Of a stretch of 5,028 nt of DNA, positions 1-5,028 are shown one piece after another. The notes beneath the pieces were generated by a model, which worked only from the letters and a program-made list of their open reading frames with translations, was not told where the DNA came from and searched no databases. Within the stretch, counting starts at the first letter, position 1. Each line of letters opens with the position of its first letter. This DNA comes from a bacterium (lineage in GTDB: Bacteria > Zhuqueibacterota > Zhuqueibacteria > Thermofontimicrobiales > Thermofontimicrobiaceae), in contig JALOPY010000273.1 of NCBI GenBank assembly GCA_025453735.1, positions 1-5,028 of the forward strand. The letters are read 5' to 3'. A program made the translations under genes and the position numbers.

Positions 1-702
1 AAAGAACGCAAGATCGGCAAGTTCGAACAGGCGAATGGTGGCACGATTTTTCTCGATGAGATTGGCGAGCTGCCGCTCGATGCCCAGGTCAAATTGCTCC
101 GTGTGCTGGATGAGCGAAAATTGACCCGCATCGGCGGCAATCAAACGATTCCTTTGAATGTCAGAGTGATTGCAGCCACCAATAAAGATTTGCAGGAAGA
201 AATCAACAGGGGAAAATTTCGGCTGGATTTGTTTTATCGCTTGAATATTGTTACCATCACTGTCCCATCCCTGCGGGAGCGGAAGGAAGATATTCCATTG
301 CTGGTGGAACATTTTATCGACAAATACAATAAACGATTAGCGATGAATGTGACCAGCGTTTCCCAATCAGCCATGAGCTATTTGATGGATTATCCCTGGC
401 CTGGCAATGTCCGTGATCTGGAAAATGCGATTCAAAGCGCCATGATTCTGGTGCAGGGTGATACCATTCGTGTCGAAGATTTGCCGCTGCGGCTGCGGGG
501 CTATCCTGAAATTTCAGATGAATTGATGCCGAGCGAACAGGGATTGGAAGCCCAGGTTTTAGAATTGACCAATAAAATCGAAAAGGAGCTGATCATCAAG
601 GCGCTGGAAAAATGTAATCAGAATCGGACCAATACAGCGGAGTTGTTGAAGGTTAGTCGGAAGACGCTGTTTAATAAGATGAAGCAATATGGGCTGGAGT
701 AA
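1..702 (+). CDS. Sigma-54-dependent transcriptional activator (NtrC family), C-terminal part
   Basis: The frame is open from the first base, so the gene begins left of the window; 233 residues remain. Seen, numbered from base 1: a Walker B segment GGTIFLDEIGEL at residues 13-24, sensor I (RVIAATN, 55-61), the arginine-finger region (FRLDLFYRLN, 73-82) and sensor II (PWPGNVRDLENA, about 132-143). A Fis-type helix-turn-helix lies in the last 45 residues (NRTNTAELLKVSRKTLFNKM). Known of the family: these proteins bind upstream enhancers and use ATP hydrolysis to open sigma-54 RNA polymerase promoters. The Walker A motif, the GAFTGA loop and any N-terminal receiver or PAS domain are outside the window, so the input signal cannot be told. 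The TTG at 94 lies inside the AAA+ domain and is not a start. The stop (TAA, 700-702) runs straight into repetitive spacer DNA. The family is certain, the regulon unknown. Confidence 0.96.
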   Translation, partial: KERKIGKFEQANGGTIFLDEIGELPLDAQVKLLRVLDERKLTRIGGNQTIPLNVRVIAATNKDLQEEINRGKFRLDLFYRLNIVTITVPSLRERKEDIPLLVEHFIDKYNKRLAMNVTSVSQSAMSYLMDYPWPGNVRDLENAIQSAMILVQGDTIRVEDLPLRLRGYPEISDELMPSEQGLEAQVLELTNKIEKELIIKALEKCNQNRTNTAELLKVSRKTLFNKMKQYGLE

Positions 703-828
703 ATTCCAAAACTTAAATCTCAAATCACAAATAAATTTCAAACGGCAATTTCCAAATTCCAGATAGTTATTAAATTGCTGTGCTCAAGCCCTTTTGGAAT
801 TTGATTTTTGAGCATTGAAATTTGTTTG
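701..828. repeat. AT-rich spacer element with nested inverted repeats
   Basis: This spacer is built from recurring CAAAT, ATTCC and AAATTT words. Three in-phase heptamers (CTTAAAT, CTCAAAT, CACAAAT) cover 712-732. Seen inverted repeats: 728-741 with 815-828 (14 pairs, one of them G-T); 743-751 with 772-780 (9 pairs, one G-T); 781-788 with 807-814 (8 pairs, one G-T); 753-761 with 795-803 (9 perfect pairs); and 701-711 with 792-802 (11 perfect pairs, touching the stop codon of the upstream gene). The 14-bp stem can enclose either two hairpins or one long imperfect hairpin. It could be a dispersed palindromic repeat, a transcript-end structure or a leader structure; the sequence alone does not decide. 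Low complexity raises the chance of accidental pairing. Confidence 0.55.
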
Positions 829-848
829 ACATTTGTTTTTTGTATATT
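821..848 (+). promoter_or_regulatory. Weak promoter candidate upstream of the DUF6599-like gene
   Basis: TATATT at 843-848 could serve as a -10 element. TTTG at 821-824 lies 18 bases before it, which resembles the TTTG / TAnnTTTG arrangement known in Bacteroidota. A perfect TTGACA at 826-831 is also present, but it lies only 11 bases from TATATT, too close for a normal sigma-70 promoter. The call is tentative: AT-rich sequence gives such matches by chance, and the region overlaps the right arm of the inverted-repeat element. Confidence 0.28.
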
Positions 849-860
849 GAGATTTTTTAA

Positions 861-865
861 AAGGA
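861..865 (+). promoter_or_regulatory. Ribosome binding site that sets the start at 874
   Basis: AAGGA at 861-865 lies 8 bases before the ATG at 874. This favours that ATG over the in-frame TTG at 808, which would add 22 residues ahead of an otherwise well-formed signal peptide. Confidence 0.8.
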
Positions 866-873
866 TTGCTAAA

Positions 874-1764
874 ATGAAAGCATCAATATTTGTATTTTTA
901 CTTTCGATGATTTTTAGTACGAGAGGCAAGGCTGTGGAGAAAATTATGGAATCGATTCCCAGGGAAATTTCAGGCTGGCAAGCAGATGCAGCGGATGAAG
1001 TTTATGATCGGGAAACGCTTTACGAATATATCGATGGTGGAGCGGAATTATACCTGACCTATGCTTTTCAAAACGTTTTTGCCAGAAGATTTGTCAAACA
1101 AGATGCGCCTGAAATCGTGCTGGAAATTTATGATATGAATTCTTCACAAGATGCTTATGGCATTTTTTCTTCGGAGCGGCAGGATGAGGAAGTGGGGATC
1201 GGGCAGGATTCAGAATACGGCGGCGGCTTGCTGCGGTTCTGGAAGGATAAATATTTTGTCTCAGTTCTGGCAATTGGCGATGAGCAAACTGCAAAACCAG
1301 TTGTTTTTGAGCTCGGCATGAAAGTCGCCGAAGCGATTCCTGCAGTTGGGGAACGACCTGACCTTTTAAAATATCTGCCTCAGGAAAATTTGCTCAAAAA
1401 CAGAATCCGATTTTTTCATACTCATACGATTCTCAATCGACAATACTACCTGGCAGGTGAAAATATCTTGAACCTGGATCGCCAGACCTATTGTGTTTTT
1501 GCGCCCTATCAGATCGATAAGAATAAAAGCTTTTTATTGATCATCCATTACGAAAATCGGTCGCAAGCTGAAACCAGCTATTTGAGTTTTTTAGCCAACT
1601 ATCTGCCCGAAGCGCTGGGCACAGGCTTCGCTCAACTGGAAAATGGGAAATGGGCGATGATCAAAACGTCTGGCAAATTTTTGTTTATTGTATTTGAAGC
1701 GCCCTCCAAAGAGTGGGCTTCGGGTTTGTTGTCAAAGGTGATGCGAGGGATGGAACTGGAGTGA
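874..1764 (+). CDS. Exported DUF6599-like protein of unknown function
   Basis: 296 residues. Seen: a signal peptide, with a Lys at residue 2, a hydrophobic run at about residues 3-15 and a likely cleavage after GKA at 18-20. No lipobox cysteine is visible, so the protein is probably soluble in the periplasm or secreted. The mature part opens with IPREISGW (28-35) and the block YDRETLYEYIDGGAELYL at 44-61. A segment around ARRFV...EIVLEIYDM follows, then SSQDAYGIFSSER. From memory, the YI(D/N)GGAELYL block with the SxxDAYGIFS block is typical of the DUF6599 family; I cannot check this against a database. No enzymatic motif is evident. A DUF362 gene follows after 160 bases, which suggests but does not prove a shared envelope role. 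The start is fixed by an AAGGA site. The stop TGA runs straight into an octamer array. Confidence 0.85.
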   Translation: MKASIFVFLLSMIFSTRGKAVEKIMESIPREISGWQADAADEVYDRETLYEYIDGGAELYLTYAFQNVFARRFVKQDAPEIVLEIYDMNSSQDAYGIFSSERQDEEVGIGQDSEYGGGLLRFWKDKYFVSVLAIGDEQTAKPVVFELGMKVAEAIPAVGERPDLLKYLPQENLLKNRIRFFHTHTILNRQYYLAGENILNLDRQTYCVFAPYQIDKNKSFLLIIHYENRSQAETSYLSFLANYLPEALGTGFAQLENGKWAMIKTSGKFLFIVFEAPSKEWASGLLSKVMRGMELE

Positions 1765-1844
1765 TGGAATTGTGGAAGAATGGAAGGTTGGAATTGTGGA
1801 ATGATGGAACGATGGAATAATGGAATGATGGAATAATGGAATAA
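1765..1844 (+). repeat. Octamer tandem array, ten in-phase copies of TGGAANNN
   Basis: Ten copies of an 8-base unit TGGAANNN run without a phase break from 1765 to 1844. The variable triplet is mostly TAA, TGA or TTG. Two decayed units follow (from 1845 and 1854). The first copy begins on the base after the TGA stop of the DUF6599-like gene. The invariant five bases with a drifting three-base tail suggest repeated copying with some constraint on the core, or simple slippage with decay. Part of the same family recurs at 3536-3581. Confidence 0.9.
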
Positions 1845-1882
1845 TGAATTAGATGGATTGGTTTCCACTATTCCATTGTTCC
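1806..1882 (+). other. Hairpin formed by octamers and inverted octamers
   Basis: Octamers in reverse orientation occur in phase at 1860-1883. The 20 bases at 1806-1825 pair with 1863-1882: 18 Watson-Crick pairs, one G-T pair and one A-C mismatch, with a 37-base loop. There is no T run after the right arm, so a simple intrinsic terminator is unlikely. In the transcript it could act as a processing or stability element between the two genes. Confidence 0.6.
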
Positions 1883-1912
1883 TGTTCATAGAACCAACGA
1901 ATTATCCAACAG

Positions 1913-1917
1913 AGGAG
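1913..1917 (+). promoter_or_regulatory. Ribosome binding site of the DUF362 gene
   Basis: AGGAG at 1913-1917 stands 7 bases before the ATG at 1925. This is a strong site and fixes the start that carries the twin-arginine signal. Confidence 0.82.
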
Positions 1918-1924
1918 AACTGCC

Positions 1925-2797
1925 ATGAAAGAAAAAATTACTCGTAGAGATTTTATGAAAGGCACGGCGGCTGCGGCAATGGGCATGGCAATCGGTCTCA
2001 GCCCTGAGGAGATTCAGAAGACTAGAGTCATCCTAATCCGCCACCAGGATGCGCTGGATGAAAATTCCAAACACAATGCCGATATCATTCAGCAGATGCT
2101 GGATGAGGCGGTGATGAAGCTGCTGGATCAAAAAGATGCAGTGGCAGCCTGGAAATTATTGATTAAACCAGAGGATATTGTTGGCATCAAAACCAATGTG
2201 TGGCGTTATCTGCCCACTCCTGCTGAATTGGAGGGGGCGATCAAAAAGCGGCTGCTCGACGTGGGGGTGAAGGAAGAAAATATCGGCTTGAATGATCGCG
2301 GCGTGAGAAATGATCCCCTGTTTCAAAAAGCCACGGCGCTGATCAATACCCGCCCGCTGCGAACCCATTACTGGTCGGGCATTGGCGGCTGCATCAAAAA
2401 TTTGATCACGTTCGGCGAGCGCTGGCCCGATTATCACCCCGATAGCTGCGCTGATCTGGGATTGCTGCTGAAATTGCCTCAGGTTCAGGGAAAAATCAGA
2501 CTGAATATTTTGAGCGTACTCAATCCCCAATTTCACGGCAGAGGCGCCCATCATTTCGATCCCAGGTATGTGTGGAATTATAAAGGCTTGATCGTCAGCA
2601 CCGATACAGTCGCCGTCGATGCGGTGGGATTGAAGATCATTCAGGCGAAACGGCTGGAACATTTTGGCGAGGAAGTAGAATTGGAAACCACGCCGAAGCA
2701 TGTCAAAGTTGCTGGCGATAGGCATAAAGTTGGGGTGAGTGATTGGAATAGGATCGAGCTGGTCAAGCTGGGCTGGCAGGATGGGATTTTGATTTAA
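1925..2797 (+). CDS. DUF362 family protein with Tat signal
   Basis: 290 residues. Seen: a twin-arginine signal at the N-terminus (TRRDFMKG, Arg 7 and 8) followed by a short Ala/Gly/Met-rich hydrophobic stretch to about residue 25; the cleavage site is unclear. The body has the DUF362 hallmarks: VGIKTN at 86-91, a central GGCIKN at 154-159 and the IVSTDTVAVDAVG segment at 223-235. Known: many DUF362 proteins carry 4Fe-4S ferredoxin motifs and are tied to redox metabolism. Here there are only isolated cysteines such as Cys156 and Cys175 and no CxxCxxC cluster, so this is a short form without ferredoxin. A Tat signal implies export after folding, often with a cofactor, but no cofactor can be named. 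The gene follows the DUF6599-like gene after a repeat-filled 160-base gap and may share its transcript. Molecular function unknown. Confidence 0.9.
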   Translation: MKEKITRRDFMKGTAAAAMGMAIGLSPEEIQKTRVILIRHQDALDENSKHNADIIQQMLDEAVMKLLDQKDAVAAWKLLIKPEDIVGIKTNVWRYLPTPAELEGAIKKRLLDVGVKEENIGLNDRGVRNDPLFQKATALINTRPLRTHYWSGIGGCIKNLITFGERWPDYHPDSCADLGLLLKLPQVQGKIRLNILSVLNPQFHGRGAHHFDPRYVWNYKGLIVSTDTVAVDAVGLKIIQAKRLEHFGEEVELETTPKHVKVAGDRHKVGVSDWNRIELVKLGWQDGILI

Positions 2798-2832
2798 AGT
2801 TGGAAGTTTGAAGTTAAAAGTTTAAAGTTGAA
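2798..2832 (+). repeat. Heptamer tandem array, five in-phase copies of AGTTNNA
   Basis: Five 7-base units in perfect phase (AGTTGGA, AGTTTGA, AGTTAAA, AGTTTAA, AGTTGAA) start on the base after the TAA stop of the DUF362 gene. They end 25 bases before the response regulator start. The word differs from the octamer family, but the layout (fixed core, drifting positions, starting at a stop codon) is the same. Confidence 0.88.
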
Positions 2833-2842
2833 AAAAAATATT

Positions 2843-2848
2843 AGAGAG
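2843..2848 (+). promoter_or_regulatory. Ribosome binding site of the response regulator
   Basis: AGAGAG at 2843-2848 lies 9 bases before the ATG at 2858. Another ATG at 2851 is in a different frame and too close to the site. The match is moderate, lacking the GGAG core. Confidence 0.5.
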
Positions 2849-2857
2849 CAATGACTT

Positions 2858-3535
2858 ATGAACGCCAGAATATTCATCATCGAAGATGATCCAGATATTT
2901 GTGAGATTTTGGAATATAATCTCAAGCAAGAGGATTTTGATACCGAGACATTTCAAGATGGGCAAAAAGCTCTGGATACAATTTTAAAAGATCCTCCCGA
3001 TTTGATATTGCTCGACCTGATGCTGCCTGGGAAGAACGGTCTCGAAATTGCCCGAATTATCCGCAAAGATGAGCATACTTCCAATGTGCCGATTATCATG
3101 ATCACTGCCCGTTCGGAGGAAATGGATGTGCTGCAGGGACTGGAGCAGGGCGCTGATGATTATATCATCAAACCGTTTCGCCCGAAGGAAGTGATTGCCA
3201 GGGTGAAAGCTCTGTTGCGCCGTCATCTTCGGGATGAGGATAAAATTTACCAGCATGGCGAATTGATCGTCAATTTTTCCAAGCATCAGGTGACATCGAA
3301 TGAGGAAGATTTTGATTTGACGCCGAAAGAGTTCCTGTTGCTGAAGGCACTGATTCAAGCTAATGGGCGAGTGCTTTCGAGAGACAAATTACTGGATCAA
3401 GTCTGGGGATTTGATTATTATGGCGATCCCCGTACCGTGGATGTGCACATTCGGCGCTTGCGACAAAAATTGGACAAGTGGGCAGATTTTGTGGAGACGG
3501 TGAAAGGATTTGGGTATCGGATCAAGCCGGAGTGA
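2858..3535 (+). CDS. OmpR/PhoB-family response regulator
   Basis: 225 residues, the normal length. Seen: a receiver domain at about residues 1-120 with the acidic pair Asp10/Asp11, the phosphoacceptor Asp53 in LLDLMLPG, Thr83 in MITAR, Tyr102 and the conserved Lys105 in KPF. A winged-helix DNA-binding domain follows at about 130-225, with DLTPKEFLLL, the LSRDKLLDQVWG segment and the recognition-helix region RTVDVHIRRLRQKL, ending GFGYRI. Every residue needed for phosphorylation is present. Known: such proteins bind DNA as dimers when phosphorylated by a partner histidine kinase. No kinase gene adjoins it; the next gene downstream is convergent and the one upstream is DUF362. It is therefore an orphan locally, or its kinase is elsewhere. 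It resembles PhoB in type, but the stimulus and targets cannot be inferred. Confidence 0.96.
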   Translation: MNARIFIIEDDPDICEILEYNLKQEDFDTETFQDGQKALDTILKDPPDLILLDLMLPGKNGLEIARIIRKDEHTSNVPIIMITARSEEMDVLQGLEQGADDYIIKPFRPKEVIARVKALLRRHLRDEDKIYQHGELIVNFSKHQVTSNEEDFDLTPKEFLLLKALIQANGRVLSRDKLLDQVWGFDYYGDPRTVDVHIRRLRQKLDKWADFVETVKGFGYRIKPE

Positions 3536-3581
3536 TGGAGTGATGCTGTTGGAATAACGAAATAGTGGAATTCTGGAATAG
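3536..3581 (+). repeat. Short octamer array of the TGGAANNN family
   Basis: TGGAGTGA at 3536-3543 is followed by a 6-base interruption and then four in-phase octamers at 3550-3581 (TGGAATAA, CGAAATAG, TGGAATTC, TGGAATAG). It begins on the base after the TGA stop, and the 11 bases GGAGTGATGGA spanning this stop also span the stop of the DUF6599-like gene. It is a shorter, more decayed relative of the array at 1765-1844. Confidence 0.75.
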
Positions 3582-3629
3582 CAGTTCGATCAAAACTCTG
3601 ATTGCAATCACCTGAAAATATGGAAAGAA

Positions 3630-3662
3630 ACCCTTCCGAAGGTTCAAAAGCTTCGAAAGGGT
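3630..3662. terminator. Hairpin between convergent genes, probable terminator
   Basis: ACCCTTCCGAAG at 3630-3641 pairs with CTTCGAAAGGGT at 3651-3662 around a 9-base loop: 11 of 12 pairs with one C-A mismatch. On the plus strand no T run follows. On the minus strand the stem is followed by a T-rich stretch (TTTCTTTCC), so it fits better as a terminator of the minus-strand gene. Its position between convergent genes suits a two-way role. Confidence 0.55.
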
Positions 3663-3667
3663 ATGTT

Positions 3668-3727
3668 CAGATAACTGAGGTTTTCCTCAGCTATATTAAA
3701 TTCTGAAATCAGAAGCTTTGTTATCTG
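3668..3727. other. Nested inverted repeat downstream of the minus-strand gene
   Basis: CAGATAA at 3668-3674 pairs perfectly with TTATCTG at 3721-3727. Inside lie two further hairpins: CTGAGG/CCTCAG at 3675-3690 with a TTTT loop, and TTCTGA/TCAGAA at 3701-3714 with almost no loop. A 10-base AT-rich linker separates them. The element begins 7 bases after the minus-strand stop codon, so it would lie in that gene's 3' untranslated region. It could be a transcript-end structure or a small palindromic repeat. Confidence 0.5.
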
Positions 3728-3734
3728 CGTGATG

Positions 3735-5028
3735 TTACGGCTTCGATTTTCGAAAACTCAATTTTAAAATCACAACTACCAGCAAACCTGCGAAAGCGAA
3801 TAGCAATCCAGAAAATAATGCCCACCGAACAAAATAAGTTTGCTTCCCATCTGTTGGATAGAACGAATACGCCAGCGGCGGCTTGAATAGGTATCGCTCT
3901 AAATTGCCCCACAAAAAAGTCGCATCTTTCCAGAATCCTGTGTAAATCGTTCGTACATCTTCCACATTCGGTGGACGCCGAAATTTGAGGATTGAAAAGG
4001 CAGTAAACTCATCTCTGACTACCTGGTTGCACAACGGGTAAGGCACAGTGACGAGAGAATCTATTCCTGCTTCGACTGGCAAATTTATCCATTCCCAATC
4101 TTTATAAATGCGAGCGAAGGTGCTGTCAAATGCATTATGCTGGTTGAGATGAAACAATTCGGCGGTATTCAGAACCTGATCTTTTTTATCAGTGATATAA
4201 ATATGACTATGGGACAAATCCACAAACGCCCAGCGATTTTGTTCCGGAATAAAAGATTCGGCCCAGGTATGCCCGGAATAGACAAAAATATTATCCTGAG
4301 TTCGGGCGCCAAGCATGAGACGAGTCTGAATTCCGGCGCGATTAGCAAAAAAAGTATAGATCTGACCATGCTGGGTGCACCATCCTTTGCCCGTTCCATC
4401 GATCATGTCCTGGTAGATTAGCCAGGGATTCATCCATCGAAAATCATCTTTTGGAACGCCGCGTGCATCCTTTAATTTGATGCGAAGATAACGAGAGAGT
4501 TTTTCCATTTTTGAAAATGTCGGTTCAGCGTCTCGAATTCCAATTTCATCATCGATAATCCGATCGGCTTTGGCGAGGTCTTCTTCTCCGACGTAAGCAT
4601 AATCATCAATCCAGTAATTGACGGGATATTGCTTGAATTTGCCGCACGGAACATTGGCGCGGAGAATGTACACATCTGAATGATTCAACCCTCGTTCAGC
4701 ATAAAATTCCTTCGAGTAAAATCGAATGGAAAGGTGTATGTCGGTCCCGGTTCCCGGTGGTAGCGGAGTCAGCGAGTAGCTATGAAGCTGTCCTGCATCA
4801 TCGAACGCTTTTACGATTGGATCGCTTCCATTAATGATCTGGATATTTGCTCCATCAGTCACAATTTGCCATTGATCCACCTGTTTCGACCAGGCGATTT
4901 TCAGTTGTAATTGGGAGGGATAAAACGAGGCTTCTTTTTCTCGAACCAGGAAATGCCAGATATTCGCAATCAACAAGACTATAAATAAAATTAAAAGAAC
5001 GATGAACACACGCTTTCGTGAGCTTTTC
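3735..5028 (-). CDS. Membrane-anchored transglutaminase-like protein, start outside the window
   Basis: The frame stays open to the window edge. The first possible start, GTG at 5009, has no ribosome binding site and is preceded in frame by KSSRKR, a typical cytoplasmic flank of a membrane helix, so the true start is probably just beyond 5028. Residues below are counted from that GTG (424 residues). Seen: a transmembrane helix at about 2-22, a long extracytoplasmic part, a second helix at about 396-415 and a basic tail (RKSKP), giving both ends in the cytoplasm. The catalytic core of a transglutaminase-like domain is visible: Cys211 in GWCTQHG, His247 in GHTWAE and Asp264 in FVDLS, in the correct order and spacing. 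Known: this papain-like fold includes cross-linking enzymes, peptidases and amidases. Substrate and reaction here are unknown. It is transcribed towards the response regulator. Confidence 0.88.
   Translation of the reverse strand, partial: KSSRKRVFIVLLILFIVLLIANIWHFLVREKEASFYPSQLQLKIAWSKQVDQWQIVTDGANIQIINGSDPIVKAFDDAGQLHSYSLTPLPPGTGTDIHLSIRFYSKEFYAERGLNHSDVYILRANVPCGKFKQYPVNYWIDDYAYVGEEDLAKADRIIDDEIGIRDAEPTFSKMEKLSRYLRIKLKDARGVPKDDFRWMNPWLIYQDMIDGTGKGWCTQHGQIYTFFANRAGIQTRLMLGARTQDNIFVYSGHTWAESFIPEQNRWAFVDLSHSHIYITDKKDQVLNTAELFHLNQHNAFDSTFARIYKDWEWINLPVEAGIDSLVTVPYPLCNQVVRDEFTAFSILKFRRPPNVEDVRTIYTGFWKDATFLWGNLERYLFKPPLAYSFYPTDGKQTYFVRWALFSGLLFAFAGLLVVVILKLSFRKSKP

Noticed and set aside
826..848. 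TTGACA plus TATATT as a standard sigma-70 promoter
   Set aside because: The spacer is only 11 bases, well short of the usual 16-18.
808..873. TTG at 808 as the start of the DUF6599-like protein
   Set aside because: The ATG at 874 has an AAGGA site at the right distance and begins a proper signal peptide; the extension would lie in the inverted-repeat element and the promoter candidate.
1765..1883. CRISPR array
   Set aside because: The units are 8 bases with no spacers of 25-40 bases between them.
1632..1889. Minus-strand frame of 85 codons with an 8-residue periodic protein (pattern like SIIPxF)
   Set aside because: The periodicity is only the octamer array read in one frame (24 bases make 8 residues). 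It overlaps the end of the DUF6599-like gene and has no ribosome binding site.
1884..1894. Small palindrome GTTC-ATA-GAAC as an operator
   Set aside because: Only four pairs per arm; such matches are expected by chance and it has no second copy in the window.
2156..2725. Long minus-strand frame of 189 codons
   Set aside because: It lies wholly antisense to the well-supported DUF362 gene and shows no recognisable domain; a shadow of the codon usage of that gene.
4137..4421. Plus-strand frame of 94 codons inside the minus-strand gene
   Set aside because: It is antisense to the catalytic region of the transglutaminase-like protein, with no domain and no ribosome binding site.
5007..5009. GTG at 5009 as the true start of the transglutaminase-like gene
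   Set aside because: No ribosome binding site precedes it, and the in-frame KSSRKR before it looks like the cytoplasmic flank of the first membrane helix, so the gene probably starts beyond the window.

Overview
The window holds five protein-coding genes. Four lie on the plus strand and one converges on them from the minus strand. Both outer genes are cut by the window edges. The gene set includes a sigma-54 (NtrC-type) activator, a twin-arginine signal on a DUF362 protein and a PhoB-type response regulator. It also has a periplasm-facing transglutaminase-like membrane protein. Together these fit a Gram-negative-type bacterium. The AT-rich spacers full of 7- and 8-base repeats, and the pairing of a DUF6599-like with a DUF362 protein, remind me of uncultured FCB-type lineages such as KSB1 or Calditrichota. 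That placement is an inference with low certainty.

Layout, left to right. Positions 1-702: C-terminal part of a sigma-54-dependent regulator. 703-873: AT-rich spacer with a symmetric, foldable inverted-repeat element, then a weak promoter candidate and a good ribosome binding site. 874-1764: exported DUF6599-like protein. 1765-1924: ten in-phase copies of an octamer, followed by inverted copies that can form a hairpin, then a ribosome binding site. 1925-2797: DUF362 protein with a Tat signal. 2798-2832: five in-phase heptamers. 2858-3535: OmpR/PhoB-family response regulator with no kinase gene beside it. 3536-3734: more octamers, a hairpin likely to be a terminator, and a nested inverted repeat. 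3735-5028, minus strand: transglutaminase-like protein with two membrane segments; its start lies beyond the right edge.

The DUF6599-like and DUF362 genes are adjacent and both look exported, so they may act together in the cell envelope, but neither has a function that can be read from the sequence. The two regulators flank this pair, though nothing in the sequence shows that they control it. The most unusual feature is non-coding. All four plus-strand genes are followed, within 0-2 bases of the stop codon, by repetitive DNA with a period of 7 or 8, and three of the spacers also carry inverted-repeat structure. No stretch longer than 300 bases lacks a gene.
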